Source of the DNA: a virus
IMG/VR virus record: IMGVR_UViG_3300047284_000023
Span: 1-43,912 of that record
DNA length: 43,912 nt
Strand: one strand, 5' to 3'
Every line of letters begins with the position of its first letter. The first letter of the stretch is position 1. A program made the position numbers and the translations under genes. Under the pieces are notes generated by a model. That model had not been told where the DNA came from, searched no databases, and was given only the letters and a program-made list of their open reading frames with translations. This document shows positions 17,164 through 24,440 of this stretch, piece by piece.

Positions 17164-17484
17164 TTACGCAGCAGTCAGCGTGATGCTGTTGCGGCCAAGT
17201 TTGATGTCAAACTCAGCGCCGGGCTCAAAACCCATCTCGCGGATGTAGCTGTCACCAATCTGCAGCTTGCCGTTGAATTGCACCTTGGCCTTGTAGGTCA
17301 AGCCGCGGCCACGCTTTGCAGTCTTTGCGCCGAGGTCAACGCCTTTAGCTTCCAGCAGCGCTTCGTAGAACTGCGTGAATGCCACTCGATCCTTGATCAC
17401 ATAACCGCAGGCACGCACTAGTTCGGACTTAGGCGCATCGCCCAGTTCTTTGACCTTGGCAAGTAGTTCAGCACCCTTGAGCAT
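17164..17484 (-). CDS. Cyanobacterial-type AbrB transcriptional regulator (cyAbrB)
   Basis: The protein has 106 residues and matches the cyanobacterial AbrB family: an N-terminal ELLAKVKELGDAPKSELVRA CGY-type segment, a central FYEALLEAKGVDL helix, and a C-terminal AbrB-like swapped-hairpin pattern (KVQFNGKLQIGDSYIREMG, EPGAEFDIKLGRNSITL). In cyanobacteria cyAbrB proteins bind DNA broadly and affect carbon and nitrogen metabolism genes. The copy here lies between terminase and portal, downstream of a good minus-strand promoter, and its start overlaps a zinc-protein gene by 17 bp. It is the best single clue to the host. Role in infection is inferred. Confidence 0.85.
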   Translation of the reverse strand: MLKGAELLAKVKELGDAPKSELVRACGYVIKDRVAFTQFYEALLEAKGVDLGAKTAKRGRGLTYKAKVQFNGKLQIGDSYIREMGFEPGAEFDIKLGRNSITLTAA

Positions 17485-17647
17485 GGGTAGTGTTAATGGT
17501 TGGACTGGTGGAGCATACCAGCGCTACAAGCTTTTGAGTATCCCTAACGCAACATTGATGGCATACAGTTCTGCCGTCTTCAAGTTGCCATCCGTCAATC
17601 GGCCCTTTGTCTTGGCCAATTGGACCGCTGCAGTCGGCGCATGTCAT
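17468..17647 (-). CDS. Small zinc-ribbon-like protein
   Basis: The protein has 59 residues, starting at the ATG that overlaps the upstream stop as ATGA (17644-17647). It carries two CxxC pairs, MTCADCSGPI and VCHQCCVRD, separated by about 25 residues, which is a likely zinc ribbon. The C-terminus overlaps the cyAbrB start. It may bind nucleic acid or a host protein; no family is recognised with confidence. Confidence 0.6.
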   Translation of the reverse strand: MTCADCSGPIGQDKGPIDGWQLEDGRTVCHQCCVRDTQKLVALVCSTSPTINTTHAQGC

Positions 17648-17970
17648 GCCCATTGCTGGATCAGCAAAGCTGCATCAGCACGGAAGCTGGCCGCCACTTC
17701 ACGGATGATCTCGCGGGTGAGCTTGGTGCCAGCGCGGCGCAGCTCCATCAATTGGTTGCTGGCGCGTCCGTGAGCAGCGTCGCGCTCAGCGCGAATCTCC
17801 TTGGTGATCTGCTGGCTGGTCTTGCCGGTGTTGCGCGCGGCGCAAGTGCGACCGAAGTACACAAGCTCACCCAGATCAGACTGCATCAGCACAGTGGCCT
17901 TGAGGTCGGTGCGGCCGCAGCACTGGCAAGTGGTGATGCTGTCGTCGGTGCAGATTGCGGTGTAGCCCAT
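17644..17970 (-). CDS. Zinc-finger phage protein with CQCCGRTDLK motif
   Basis: I choose the ATG at 17970 (108 residues, MGYTAICTDDSITTCQCCGR); the in-frame ATG further upstream lies inside the promoter. The CxCCGR-T-DLKATV segment followed by VYFGRTCAARN resembles a small phage family with one zinc site, after which a long basic helix follows (SQQITKEIRAERDAAHGRA). It is the first gene after a promoter whose -10 lies 24-29 bases upstream of the ATG. Confidence 0.65.
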   Translation of the reverse strand: MGYTAICTDDSITTCQCCGRTDLKATVLMQSDLGELVYFGRTCAARNTGKTSQQITKEIRAERDAAHGRASNQLMELRRAGTKLTREIIREVAASFRADAALLIQQWA

Positions 17971-17993
17971 GTCTCTCGGTTTGGTGTCCGCAT

Positions 17994-18021
17994 ATTGTAC
18001 ACCATCGGCAGCCCTTGGCAA
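17994..18021 (-). promoter_or_regulatory. Sigma-70-type promoter upstream of the zinc-protein/cyAbrB/head genes
   Basis: On the minus strand, TTGCCA (18021-18016) and TACAAT (17999-17994) are separated by 16 bp; each matches consensus at five of six positions. It lies in the 57-bp gap after the terminase stop. Over 35 positions it matches the plus-strand promoter at 30222-30249 at 26, including an identical ATGGTGTA leading into the -10. It would give the head and tail genes their own transcript. Confidence 0.7.
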
Positions 18022-18027
18022 CCATGC

Positions 18028-19377
18028 TTAATAGAGTCGGATGCCCGTGGATCGCCCAGCCCCGGCGTGCAGTGGATTGAACTCGCGCCACACCAGGTAA
18101 CCCAGCGCATCATTCATGTGATCATGCCCGGCATCCTTGTCTGGGTCACCTTTATCGGTGTAGCACTGCAGCTCTAGACACTCGATCAACCGCTTGCAGC
18201 GTTGGTGGATGGTGAGCCGGACCTGACCCTTGCCGTTCTCCAGCAAAGCTTGAACAGCAGCCACGCGATCACGGACGGGAGGATTTGCCCGTGGTGACTG
18301 GTTGGACATGCCGTAGGACTCCAAGATCTGGATGTCCGTTTGGCTTGCGTTAGTGCTGCGGTTGCCGCCGCTGGCATCCGGGTAGATGTAGATACGCCGC
18401 TGCGGGTAACGCGCTTGAATCTCCTGCGCCAATGCGTCAGTGTCATGGGCGCCGCTGATCTCATCAATCACTAGCAAGCTGCTGCCAGTGCGGACGCCAA
18501 TCACGGCAGACATGTTGCCAACGTTGAAATCAACGCCAATGCGCAGCGGTTCACGGTCTAGGTCCGGCAGCTCGGTGACCACATGCTTCTCGCGGCTGAA
18601 GCGGTCGTAGATGGTGCCCGTGGTGAGGTTGACGAACTCACCATCGAGGTACGCCCGCAGCAGGTTTGGGTCATAGTTGGCCTGCAGTCGCTCGATGAAG
18701 TCCGGCGGCAAGTGCGGGTTATCCGCTGACCGCATCTTGATCAGCTTGCGGTCCGCGCGGCCTTGCGCTTCCTCGCTGCCGAATGTGTTCCACATCCAGC
18801 GAAAACCCTCGGGTGTGCTAGCTGCACCGAACTGGCGGACATTGCCAGCACGCAAGCGGCCAAGGATCTTTGGAAATGCCTTGTTAGCGATGGATGGGGT
18901 CACGGTGTCGATCTCATCGGCAAGTACCCACGCAAGGTTCAACCCGATGATGCGTGACCAGTTTTCAAAACTGCGGCACAGGATCTTGGTGTCACCGCCT
19001 GGCAGGTGCAGCATGTACTCCGGCAGCGGCGATGCCCTGAAGGTGTACGGGATGTCATATGCCTCTAGAAACTGCTCGAAGTCGTTCTGCCAAATGTCGC
19101 GGATTAGTGGCCCAGTCGGCTCCATTACTGCGCCGATAAAGCCTTGATTGGCCGCGGCCAGCATCACAGCCTTAGCGCACAGCGCACGTGTCTTGCCGGC
19201 GCCGTATCCAGCGCTGATGCCAATAATCTCTGTGGTGGCATCATCCACAAACGCAAGCTGCCCAGGGTGCAGGTCAGCGCGGATGCGTTGCAGTAGATCA
19301 CCTGTGTCTTCCTGCGTAGCAACCTCCATGAATCCAAGCAAGCTGCCAGGTTGGCAGATGCCTGCGATCAGGCTCAT
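18028..19377 (-). CDS. terL: Terminase large subunit
   Basis: The protein has 449 residues and is the packaging motor: ATPase plus nuclease. Walker A is GYGAGKT (residues 57-63), Walker B is VLADE (151-155), and motif III is AAST (about 185-188). The RNase H-like nuclease shows its acidic residues in GVDFNVGNMS (Asp283), VIDEIS (Asp305) and a C-terminal DHMNDALGYL. The start overlaps the small subunit stop by 4 bp. The length is normal for the family. Packaging mode (cos or headful) cannot be settled here, but the seamless circular junction is compatible with either. Confidence 0.95.
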   Translation of the reverse strand: MSLIAGICQPGSLLGFMEVATQEDTGDLLQRIRADLHPGQLAFVDDATTEIIGISAGYGAGKTRALCAKAVMLAAANQGFIGAVMEPTGPLIRDIWQNDFEQFLEAYDIPYTFRASPLPEYMLHLPGGDTKILCRSFENWSRIIGLNLAWVLADEIDTVTPSIANKAFPKILGRLRAGNVRQFGAASTPEGFRWMWNTFGSEEAQGRADRKLIKMRSADNPHLPPDFIERLQANYDPNLLRAYLDGEFVNLTTGTIYDRFSREKHVVTELPDLDREPLRIGVDFNVGNMSAVIGVRTGSSLLVIDEISGAHDTDALAQEIQARYPQRRIYIYPDASGGNRSTNASQTDIQILESYGMSNQSPRANPPVRDRVAAVQALLENGKGQVRLTIHQRCKRLIECLELQCYTDKGDPDKDAGHDHMNDALGYLVWREFNPLHAGAGRSTGIRLY

Positions 19378-19697
19378 GACATCTCAAACCGCAGCAACTT
19401 GGCTTGATCCTCTAGAGCTTTGATTGCAATGCTGAGGTTCCCTTTTGCGCGTGCTTCGCGTTCGTAATCCTGCAAACGAGCGACAGCAGCGGCTAACCAT
19501 TGCGGGCGTTCTAGCTCAGCATCCAACTGCATTAGTTGGCGAGCGCGTGCCATATAAGTTTCAGCAGTGCGCTCGCCACAGCCCCATGTATCCGCCGCAT
19601 ATCGCAGAATCTGCGTCCTGCTGTTAGCACGCAAAAGGAGATCGTAAACGGTGTTAATCCGCTCGTCGATTTCCACGTTGGTGCTTTTTTTGGCCAC
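19374..19697 (-). CDS. terS: Terminase small subunit
   Basis: The protein has 107 residues. An N-terminal helix-turn-helix-like region (RINTVYDLLLRANSRTQILR, AADTWGCGERTAETYMARAR) is followed by a charged oligomerisation helix. It recognises viral DNA and hands it to the large subunit. It lies immediately before terL with an ATGA overlap, 4 bp after the clamp gene stop. Confidence 0.85.
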   Translation of the reverse strand: MAKKSTNVEIDERINTVYDLLLRANSRTQILRYAADTWGCGERTAETYMARARQLMQLDAELERPQWLAAAVARLQDYEREARAKGNLSIAIKALEDQAKLLRFEMS

Positions 19698-19701
19698 CTC
19701 T

Positions 19702-20742
19702 TTATGCGCGGATTTGCACAGGCATTACCAGATAAGTTACACCATCCACGCCGGCAGGTGTCAGCACTACGGGTGTGGTTGCCGTATTGGCGTGGAATGT
19801 GATGGCTTCTGCGGGCTTGAACGCCTTGATGCCGTCTAGCAGGTAGTGGACGTTGAACGCCCATGCGCCATTGGCGGTGCCGTCGATCTTTAGCAGCTCC
19901 TTGCCGTTGTTGGCATCAGCTTCAGCGGTGATGGCGATGGTGCCGCCTACTGCCTCGAGCTTGACGATGGAGTTGTGCGCATCAGCGATGATGGCGGCAC
20001 GCTCCAGTGCACGGGTCAGTCGGCGACGATCGGCGGTGATGGTGCTTTTGAACTCAGTGGGCAGCAGTTTAGCCACGTCTGGGTAGGTGCCATCCATGAT
20101 GCGGCTGTAGATGGTGATGCCGTCACCTGCGTCAATCACGGCTTGCCCTTTGGCAACGGCGATGGTCACCACGCGATCCTGCAGCAGGCGCATGGTGCTG
20201 GCGGGTAGCACGAGGTCTAGGCCGTCTGGCAGGTCAATGGCATAACGCATCAGGCGATGCCCGTCAGTGGCTTCCATGTGGCCATTGCCAAGGTGGATGC
20301 CTTGGAGCATCTGCTTGCTGGCGTCGGTGCTGGCAGCTGCCATGCAGGCGCGGATGCCGGCGGATAGGTGCAATTCGCGCGTAGCAGCGTCTACAACCGG
20401 CAGTGCGGGGTAATCCGCCGCATCAGCCGCTGCAAGCCCGTAGGAGCCCGCAGAAGCGGTCAGAGCGCCATCTGCGAGGGTCAGAGCCTCATCACCGTCA
20501 AAACGGCTCACAAGGCCAGCCAGCAGCCGATACGGCAGCGCTACGGCGCCATCGGTCTCCACTGCTGCCGGGATGGTGACGGTGATGCCGAGGTCAAGGT
20601 TGAAGCCGGTGATGGTCATGGCACCACCAGCGGCTTGGATCAGGCAGCAGTCAAGGATCGGATGGCTGCTGCGATGACCAACGGCTGGCGCAATGGTGCG
20701 CAGCGCGTGATCGAGATCGGCTTGGCAGGTAACGGCTTTCAT
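19702..20742 (-). CDS. dnaN: DnaN-like DNA polymerase III sliding clamp
   Basis: The protein has 346 residues, close to the 366 of the E. coli clamp, and is organised as three similar domains. Recognisable marks are ILDCCLIQAAGGAMTITGFN (domain 1), KQMLQGIHLGNGHMEATDGH-RLM (domain 2, where bacterial clamps have a GIxL...ATDGHRL pattern), YPDVAKLLPTEF, and the C-terminal YLVMPVQIRA, which matches the conserved (L/I)MP end. Clamps ring DNA and tether polymerase and other enzymes. No polymerase is encoded in this genome, so it would have to work with host Pol III or with phage enzymes. Confidence 0.9.
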   Translation of the reverse strand: MKAVTCQADLDHALRTIAPAVGHRSSHPILDCCLIQAAGGAMTITGFNLDLGITVTIPAAVETDGAVALPYRLLAGLVSRFDGDEALTLADGALTASAGSYGLAAADAADYPALPVVDAATRELHLSAGIRACMAAASTDASKQMLQGIHLGNGHMEATDGHRLMRYAIDLPDGLDLVLPASTMRLLQDRVVTIAVAKGQAVIDAGDGITIYSRIMDGTYPDVAKLLPTEFKSTITADRRRLTRALERAAIIADAHNSIVKLEAVGGTIAITAEADANNGKELLKIDGTANGAWAFNVHYLLDGIKAFKPAEAITFHANTATTPVVLTPAGVDGVTYLVMPVQIRA

Positions 20743-20948
20743 TTGGCGGTGGCGGCAGTAACGAGGCTGGTGATGATGCGTTCGTAATCAGCGGCAAAGC
20801 TATCCACAAGCTCCATGGGTAGCGGTATGCCGTCATCAATGGCGTTGTCGGCAATGGCTGCGGCATACGCCACTGCCTGGGTCATGGTCTCATGCAGCCG
20901 ATTGATCACCGGTTGCTGCTTGGCTGGGATGTGAATGAGCGATGACAT
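20739..20948 (-). CDS. Small helical protein upstream of the clamp, unknown function
   Basis: The product has 69 residues from the ATG at 20948 (MSSLIHIPAKQQPVINRLHE), and is predicted helical with an Ala-rich C-terminus. It overlaps the clamp start by 4 bp and the preceding gene by 59 bp. No family is recognised. Tight coupling suggests joint expression with the clamp. Confidence 0.6.
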   Translation of the reverse strand: MSSLIHIPAKQQPVINRLHETMTQAVAYAAAIADNAIDDGIPLPMELVDSFAADYERIITSLVTAATAK

Positions 20949-21171
20949 ATGCGACGAGAGTTTCAACGTGTCGGCGGTTCAGATCACCACGCATGAATGC
21001 GCAGGCGTCCGCCACCAGCGCATGGTAAGCCGCCGTGGTCAATCCTGCAACAACCCCACCGCTCAAAGCACGCTGCCGGATCAGGTGCGCACGGGGTATG
21101 CCATGCGCCGCTGCTTCAGCGTTCAACCGCGCCAGGTCATCAGCGGTGACATTGATCTTGATTTCGGGCAT
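20890..21171 (-). CDS. Putative ribbon-helix-helix-type small regulator
   Basis: The product has 93 residues from the ATG at 21171. The N-terminus EIKINVTADDLARLNAEAAA followed by HGIPRAHLIRQRAL has the strand-helix-helix periodicity of CopG/Arc-type DNA-binding proteins. The C-terminal half is unassigned. It is the first gene downstream of the iteron region, so it could control or bind it. Upstream in-frame codons run into the iterons and are not credible as coding. Confidence 0.5.
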   Translation of the reverse strand: MPEIKINVTADDLARLNAEAAAHGIPRAHLIRQRALSGGVVAGLTTAAYHALVADACAFMRGDLNRRHVETLVAYVIAHSHPSQAATGDQSAA

Positions 21172-21213
21172 TTGGATTTGGTGGCTGGTGGCGAATCGTA
21201 GCTGTGGCGCGGT

Positions 21214-21231
21214 TTCTGACGGTTCTGACGG
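21214..21231 (+). repeat. Two tandem iterons, left arm
   Basis: TTCTGACGG occurs twice back to back (21214-21222 and 21223-21231), followed by a related CTCTTACGG at 21233-21241. Confidence 0.85.
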
Positions 21232-21288
21232 TCTCTTACGGCGAGCGTAAGACTCCAAAACCCAGTTGCCGCAAGGGGTTTGCCCCCC

Positions 21289-21306
21289 TTCTTACGTTTC
21301 TAACGG
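21289..21306 (+). repeat. Two tandem iteron variants, middle
   Basis: TTCTTACGT (21289-21297) abuts TTCTAACGG (21298-21306). Both keep the TTCT-ACG frame of the left and right iterons. They directly precede the A-run and AT-rich palindrome. Confidence 0.7.
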
Positions 21307-21321
21307 TAAAAAAGGTATATA

Positions 21322-21351
21322 CGTATAGAGAGAAGCCTCGTACCTGTGCAA
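21322..21351 (-). promoter_or_regulatory. Possible leftward promoter inside the iteron region
   Basis: On the minus strand TTGCAC (21351-21346) and TATACG (21327-21322) are 18 bp apart. The -35-like element extends to TTGCACA, a heptamer also present in the divergent promoter region (24391-24397) and in the promoter at 30232-30238. It would drive the small regulator, clamp and terminase genes and might also supply a primer transcript for the origin. The -10 match is only moderate. Confidence 0.4.
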
Positions 21352-21393
21352 CCTTGCTCTCTGCCTCTCTTATAGGGGATATGTTTCCAGAAA

Positions 21394-21420
21394 CCGTCAG
21401 AAACGTCAGAAACGTCAGAA
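21394..21420 (-). repeat. Three tandem iterons, right arm (inverted)
   Basis: On the plus strand CCGTCAGAA (21394-21402), ACGTCAGAA (21403-21411) and ACGTCAGAA (21412-21420) lie head to tail. They are the reverse complement of the left-arm repeats, giving a converging two-arm layout. Confidence 0.85.
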
Positions 21421-21463
21421 CCCGCTCCACCACTGGGCTGGCGGGTCTTACGCCTTCTTACGG

Positions 21464-23962
21464 TTAGGCGCTTTGGATCGGGATTTTGACCGCTCGACCG
21501 CTCAAGCCAGTGCCGCGGAAGTAAACGGTGCCGGCTTTGGCTGCGCCAGGCAATCGGGCCAGCACGGTGGACCAGCAGTTAGCCCATGCGGTGTCACGGA
21601 GCATGGTGGCGATGGCTTCAGCGGTGTTGGAGATAAACACGTGGCCATCATCTGCCTTGATTCCATTTCTACCTAAAACCGCTTGCGCAATGGTGGATGT
21701 AATATCTGCATCAGCGGCATGATGCGTCGCAATATCTACCAGCTCGCCAATAGTCCTGGTGACCACCTTATCCGCTTCCACGCGGATTTGCTGCTGCAAG
21801 ATACGCTGCAGGCATCGTTTTTCGTCCGGCACCTCTGTGGTTTGAGAGTAAGATTCCCATTCGTTTTGATCAATCAAGGCGAACGCTTGATCGCGTGTCG
21901 GCACCTCGCGCGACTGCAAAGACCATGCTCCAGCCAGCAAGGTGCCGTATTGATCACCAAGCCGCTGGCTATCAAAAGCCTCTGCAGCTGCACGGGTGAA
22001 AACCCTAACCGACTGGCGAATAACGGGAATCAGCGATATGGTTCGCGCCTGCAAGCGTTGCCCGACTTGATCAGTCACGTAGCGGTCAAGATCACGGTCT
22101 AGCGCTTCCCAGTGATCCAACCTTGCTTGCTTGGCGAACTCATTTGGATTGCGCAAGGTAAGCTGCGCAAATCGTGATTTATCGGCGCCTTGTTTCAGCG
22201 CAGTAGCAATGCTGCTCATTAGAAACATTGATCGGATGGTGTAGCGCTGAGCATCGCCTTCGGCGCTGCCCTTAATGGTTTGCGCTCGTGACTCGCTGCT
22301 GGCCACACGTGCTAGCGACAGCACGGCCTGCATCCGCTGCTGATCTGGACGCTCGTTGGACTCCGCCTCGTCAAACACCACCGGCAATGCATCGGCCCGT
22401 AGGGTCTGCCGTAGGCCAGCTTCACTGGTGTTGCCTGCCACGTGAAGGGCAAGGTCGCCGAGCAACGGGGCGATGTAGCGATCAAGGATGGCGGATTTGC
22501 CGGATCCGGCGCCTGCTGTGAGCCAGATATGCGGCCGCCAGTCCAGGGCGCCGCAGATCGGCGCAAGCGCTGCCCATCCAGCAATAAGCAGCCCAGACGC
22601 TGGCACCTCCCATTTGAACCGCCCCGCCAGCTCCAGCAGCAGATATGCATCTTGATCGGCAAGTGGCACTGCCTTGCCGGGACCGCGCAAGCTGCCAAGC
22701 CGCTGGTACAGGTATCGGCTGCCGGCAATGCCGGAGGATATGGACGCCTCTCGATCAGTCAATACAAGCCGATCGCCTAGGTGCAGTACGGATTGCTTTT
22801 GGTCCCACCATGCACCACGGCCGCGGATGCGATCTGGTGAGTAGATGCCGGCAGCGGCTTGACGCTCAAACAGGCTGCTGGCCGCTGCGGTCCAGTTGGC
22901 ACCGGTCTTTGATGGGTAAAGCGACTCCCAATAAGCGAGCGGCGCAATGGCGCAGAGATTGGTGCCGGTATGCGCCGAGCGCGACAACCTGGTTACTTGG
23001 CCAGTGCTGTGCGGCTGGTAATAGAAGGCGTCATGATCAAAGCCAAGGCACGTGAAATAGTCATTGCCATCCGGCAGTGGATCTGGCTCAATGGCTGGCT
23101 CTGGATCGGGTTCTGGCACCAATTCCGGCAACTCAATCGGTGCGGAGCGGTTGTGCTTGAGATATGCAGCGGCCGCGGCCGCGCTCCAGTCGGCATCAGC
23201 CAGATCCCACCCTTCTGGCACGTCTGCTGGCGGATGGACGATGCGCACTTGATCAGCGCCAGCCTTCAAAAGCCTGATCGCCAGCTTTGCCATGGCTTCA
23301 CGTCCGACATCATCAGCGTCAGGCCATAGGACACAACGCCTGCCTGCCAGCGGTGACCAGTCAGCTTTGTCGATAGCCTTGCAGCCGCTGGGCCAGGTGA
23401 CGACCACGGCTGATGGATAGAGAAGTGCTGCTGCATCAGCGGTCTTTTCGCCTTCAACCACCAATACCGGTGCATTGGGCTTAAGCGCTAACTGGCGCTT
23501 GCCATACAGCGGACGTGGCGCCGGCGGCGCTTTCCACTTCCATGCGGAGCCATCCCACCACAAAGGCAGGATGTCTTTGCCGCCATCTGGCTTGTCTTTG
23601 CGGACAACGTAAAACGTACTGCTGTATTGCCAGAACTGCTTGCCGTGCGGCAATGGCGGATCTGGCATCGGCTTGGCAATGCCTAAATGCTGCTCGATAC
23701 GCTGGCAGGCTTCGGCGTAGGTCAAGTTCTGGTGGCGCATGAATAGATCCATGCCGGTGCCACCACCACCTGTTTGATCCTTGCCACCGCATTTGTTGCA
23801 ATACCAAGAGCCGGAGCCGTCTTGATCATCAAAGCGGTAGCGATCCTTGCCGCCGCATAGCGGACAGGGTTGGTGCTTGTCGGATAACTGGTCTGGCGTC
23901 AAGCCACAAAAATGCGCCAGCAGATCGGGCCACCTGCCGTTGGTAAGTTCAGCGATGCTCAT
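21464..23962 (-). CDS. Primase-helicase (zinc, Toprim, ATPase domains)
   Basis: The protein has 832 residues. The zinc domain uses Cys33, Cys36, Cys55 and Cys58 (QPCPLCGG, WYCNKCGG). The Toprim-like primase domain shows VLVVEGEKT (Glu170) and VLWPDADD (Asp215/Asp217). A proline-rich linker is centred at residues 278-298, and the helicase-type ATPase has Walker A LTAGAGSGKS (481-490) and Walker B VVFDEAE (about 528-534). It would unwind DNA and lay down primers at the fork. The gene starts inside the end of the preceding small gene and stops at the last iteron of the candidate origin. Confidence 0.92.
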   Translation of the reverse strand: MSIAELTNGRWPDLLAHFCGLTPDQLSDKHQPCPLCGGKDRYRFDDQDGSGSWYCNKCGGKDQTGGGGTGMDLFMRHQNLTYAEACQRIEQHLGIAKPMPDPPLPHGKQFWQYSSTFYVVRKDKPDGGKDILPLWWDGSAWKWKAPPAPRPLYGKRQLALKPNAPVLVVEGEKTADAAALLYPSAVVVTWPSGCKAIDKADWSPLAGRRCVLWPDADDVGREAMAKLAIRLLKAGADQVRIVHPPADVPEGWDLADADWSAAAAAAYLKHNRSAPIELPELVPEPDPEPAIEPDPLPDGNDYFTCLGFDHDAFYYQPHSTGQVTRLSRSAHTGTNLCAIAPLAYWESLYPSKTGANWTAAASSLFERQAAAGIYSPDRIRGRGAWWDQKQSVLHLGDRLVLTDREASISSGIAGSRYLYQRLGSLRGPGKAVPLADQDAYLLLELAGRFKWEVPASGLLIAGWAALAPICGALDWRPHIWLTAGAGSGKSAILDRYIAPLLGDLALHVAGNTSEAGLRQTLRADALPVVFDEAESNERPDQQRMQAVLSLARVASSESRAQTIKGSAEGDAQRYTIRSMFLMSSIATALKQGADKSRFAQLTLRNPNEFAKQARLDHWEALDRDLDRYVTDQVGQRLQARTISLIPVIRQSVRVFTRAAAEAFDSQRLGDQYGTLLAGAWSLQSREVPTRDQAFALIDQNEWESYSQTTEVPDEKRCLQRILQQQIRVEADKVVTRTIGELVDIATHHAADADITSTIAQAVLGRNGIKADDGHVFISNTAEAIATMLRDTAWANCWSTVLARLPGAAKAGTVYFRGTGLSGRAVKIPIQSA

Positions 23963-24227
23963 CGGACACCTTCAAAACGTATTGATGCACCGCCTTGGTG
24001 CCTTCTTGCTTCTCTTTGCGCCGCGCATCGGCAATGGCATTAAGTCGCTCCGGCCAGAGCCGCTCTACTTTGTCGAGCAAGGACGACTGCAACGCGTGAT
24101 CCAGCTTTGCAATTCGAGCCAACTCGTATGGATCTGATTCGCCCGTGAAAGCGTGATACAGCAGATCTGGCGTTAGCCACGCGTCAAGCTCAGCAAGGAA
24201 TCGCGCCTTAAGCGGGCTTGGTTTCAT
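23949..24227 (-). CDS. Small protein upstream of primase-helicase, unknown function
   Basis: The protein has 92 residues, charged and helical (MKPSPLKARFLAELDAWLTP; LDKVERLWPERLNAIADARR). It is second in the leftward unit and is linked by overlaps to the ribbon-helix-helix gene (4 bp) and the primase-helicase (14 bp). Such placement suggests a replication accessory, but no motif proves this. Confidence 0.65.
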   Translation of the reverse strand: MKPSPLKARFLAELDAWLTPDLLYHAFTGESDPYELARIAKLDHALQSSLLDKVERLWPERLNAIADARRKEKQEGTKAVHQYVLKVSDEHR

Positions 24228-24373
24228 GGCTGAGGATTGGGCACTGAGCGCAGTGCTTGCTCAAGCAGCAACCTGATGGCGGTGGCACGATTCATGCGAT
24301 CACCACGCCAGGAATCAAGCCGTTGCAGCAGATCCGGCGTGAGGCGTATATGGGTTGGATGGGTCAGTCGCAC
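24224..24373 (-). CDS. Ribbon-helix-helix regulator, first gene of the leftward unit (GTG start)
   Basis: A GTG at 24371-24373 opens 49 codons. The strand THIRLTPDLLQRLDSWRG and the helices RMNRATAIRLLLEQALRS give a textbook Arc/MetJ/CopG ribbon-helix-helix pattern. The stop overlaps the next ATG by 4 bp. No ATG is available before an upstream in-frame TAG, so GTG is the likely start. It sits 17 bp from the 24390-24425 dyad, so autoregulation through that dyad is the natural guess. Confidence 0.7.
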   Translation of the reverse strand: MRLTHPTHIRLTPDLLQRLDSWRGDRMNRATAIRLLLEQALRSVPNPQP

Positions 24374-24389
24374 GGGTTCTGGCGGAATG

Positions 24390-24425
24390 CTTGCACAGTG
24401 TAGCCGTGACTGCTACGCTTGCAAG
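24390..24425. promoter_or_regulatory. Divergent promoter region with a 36-bp dyad operator
   Basis: The only space between the two divergent units is 67 bp. Its core is a dyad: CTTGCA (24390-24395) pairs with TGCAAG (24420-24425), and AGTGTAGC (24397-24404) pairs with GCTACGCT (24412-24419) at seven of eight positions. Leftward elements TTGCAA (24424-24419) and TACACT (24402-24397) are 16 bp apart. Weak rightward elements TTGCAC (24391-24396) and TACGCT (24414-24419) are 17 bp apart. The overlap of operator and both promoters suggests coordinate control. Confidence 0.65.
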
Positions 24426-24440
24426 TGGCTGCACACTGCC

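Larger units (their letters stand above)
21211..21463. other. Candidate replication origin: iterons, palindromes and an AT-rich centre
   Basis: This 253-bp non-coding block lies between the primase-helicase stop and a small gene. It holds about ten copies or near-copies of the nonamer TTCT(G/T)ACG(G/T). Clear ones are at 21214, 21223, 21289, 21298 (AAC variant) and 21455, and inverted ones at 21394, 21403 and 21412. Between them are a hairpin CTTACG-GCGAG-CGTAAG (21235-21251), a palindrome TATACGTATA (21318-21327) and an A-run. Its position next to primase-helicase and clamp fits a replication origin. Open frames crossing it on both strands only translate the repeats. Confidence 0.65.

Noticed and set aside
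19714-19720. A further TTGCACA copy as a regulatory site
   Set aside because: It lies within the last codons of the clamp gene and is explained by coding sequence.
21204-21467. Open frames on both strands across the iteron region
   Set aside because: Their peptides simply repeat LTVLTV / VRNVRN-like units dictated by the 9-bp repeats; no conserved protein pattern is visible.
24237-24440. Longer in-frame start for the SNF2-methyltransferase
   Set aside because: The upstream 68 codons cross the dyad operator and lie antisense to the ribbon-helix-helix gene; their composition is Ser/Arg/Cys-rich and the SNF2 domain begins naturally after the ATG at 24441.
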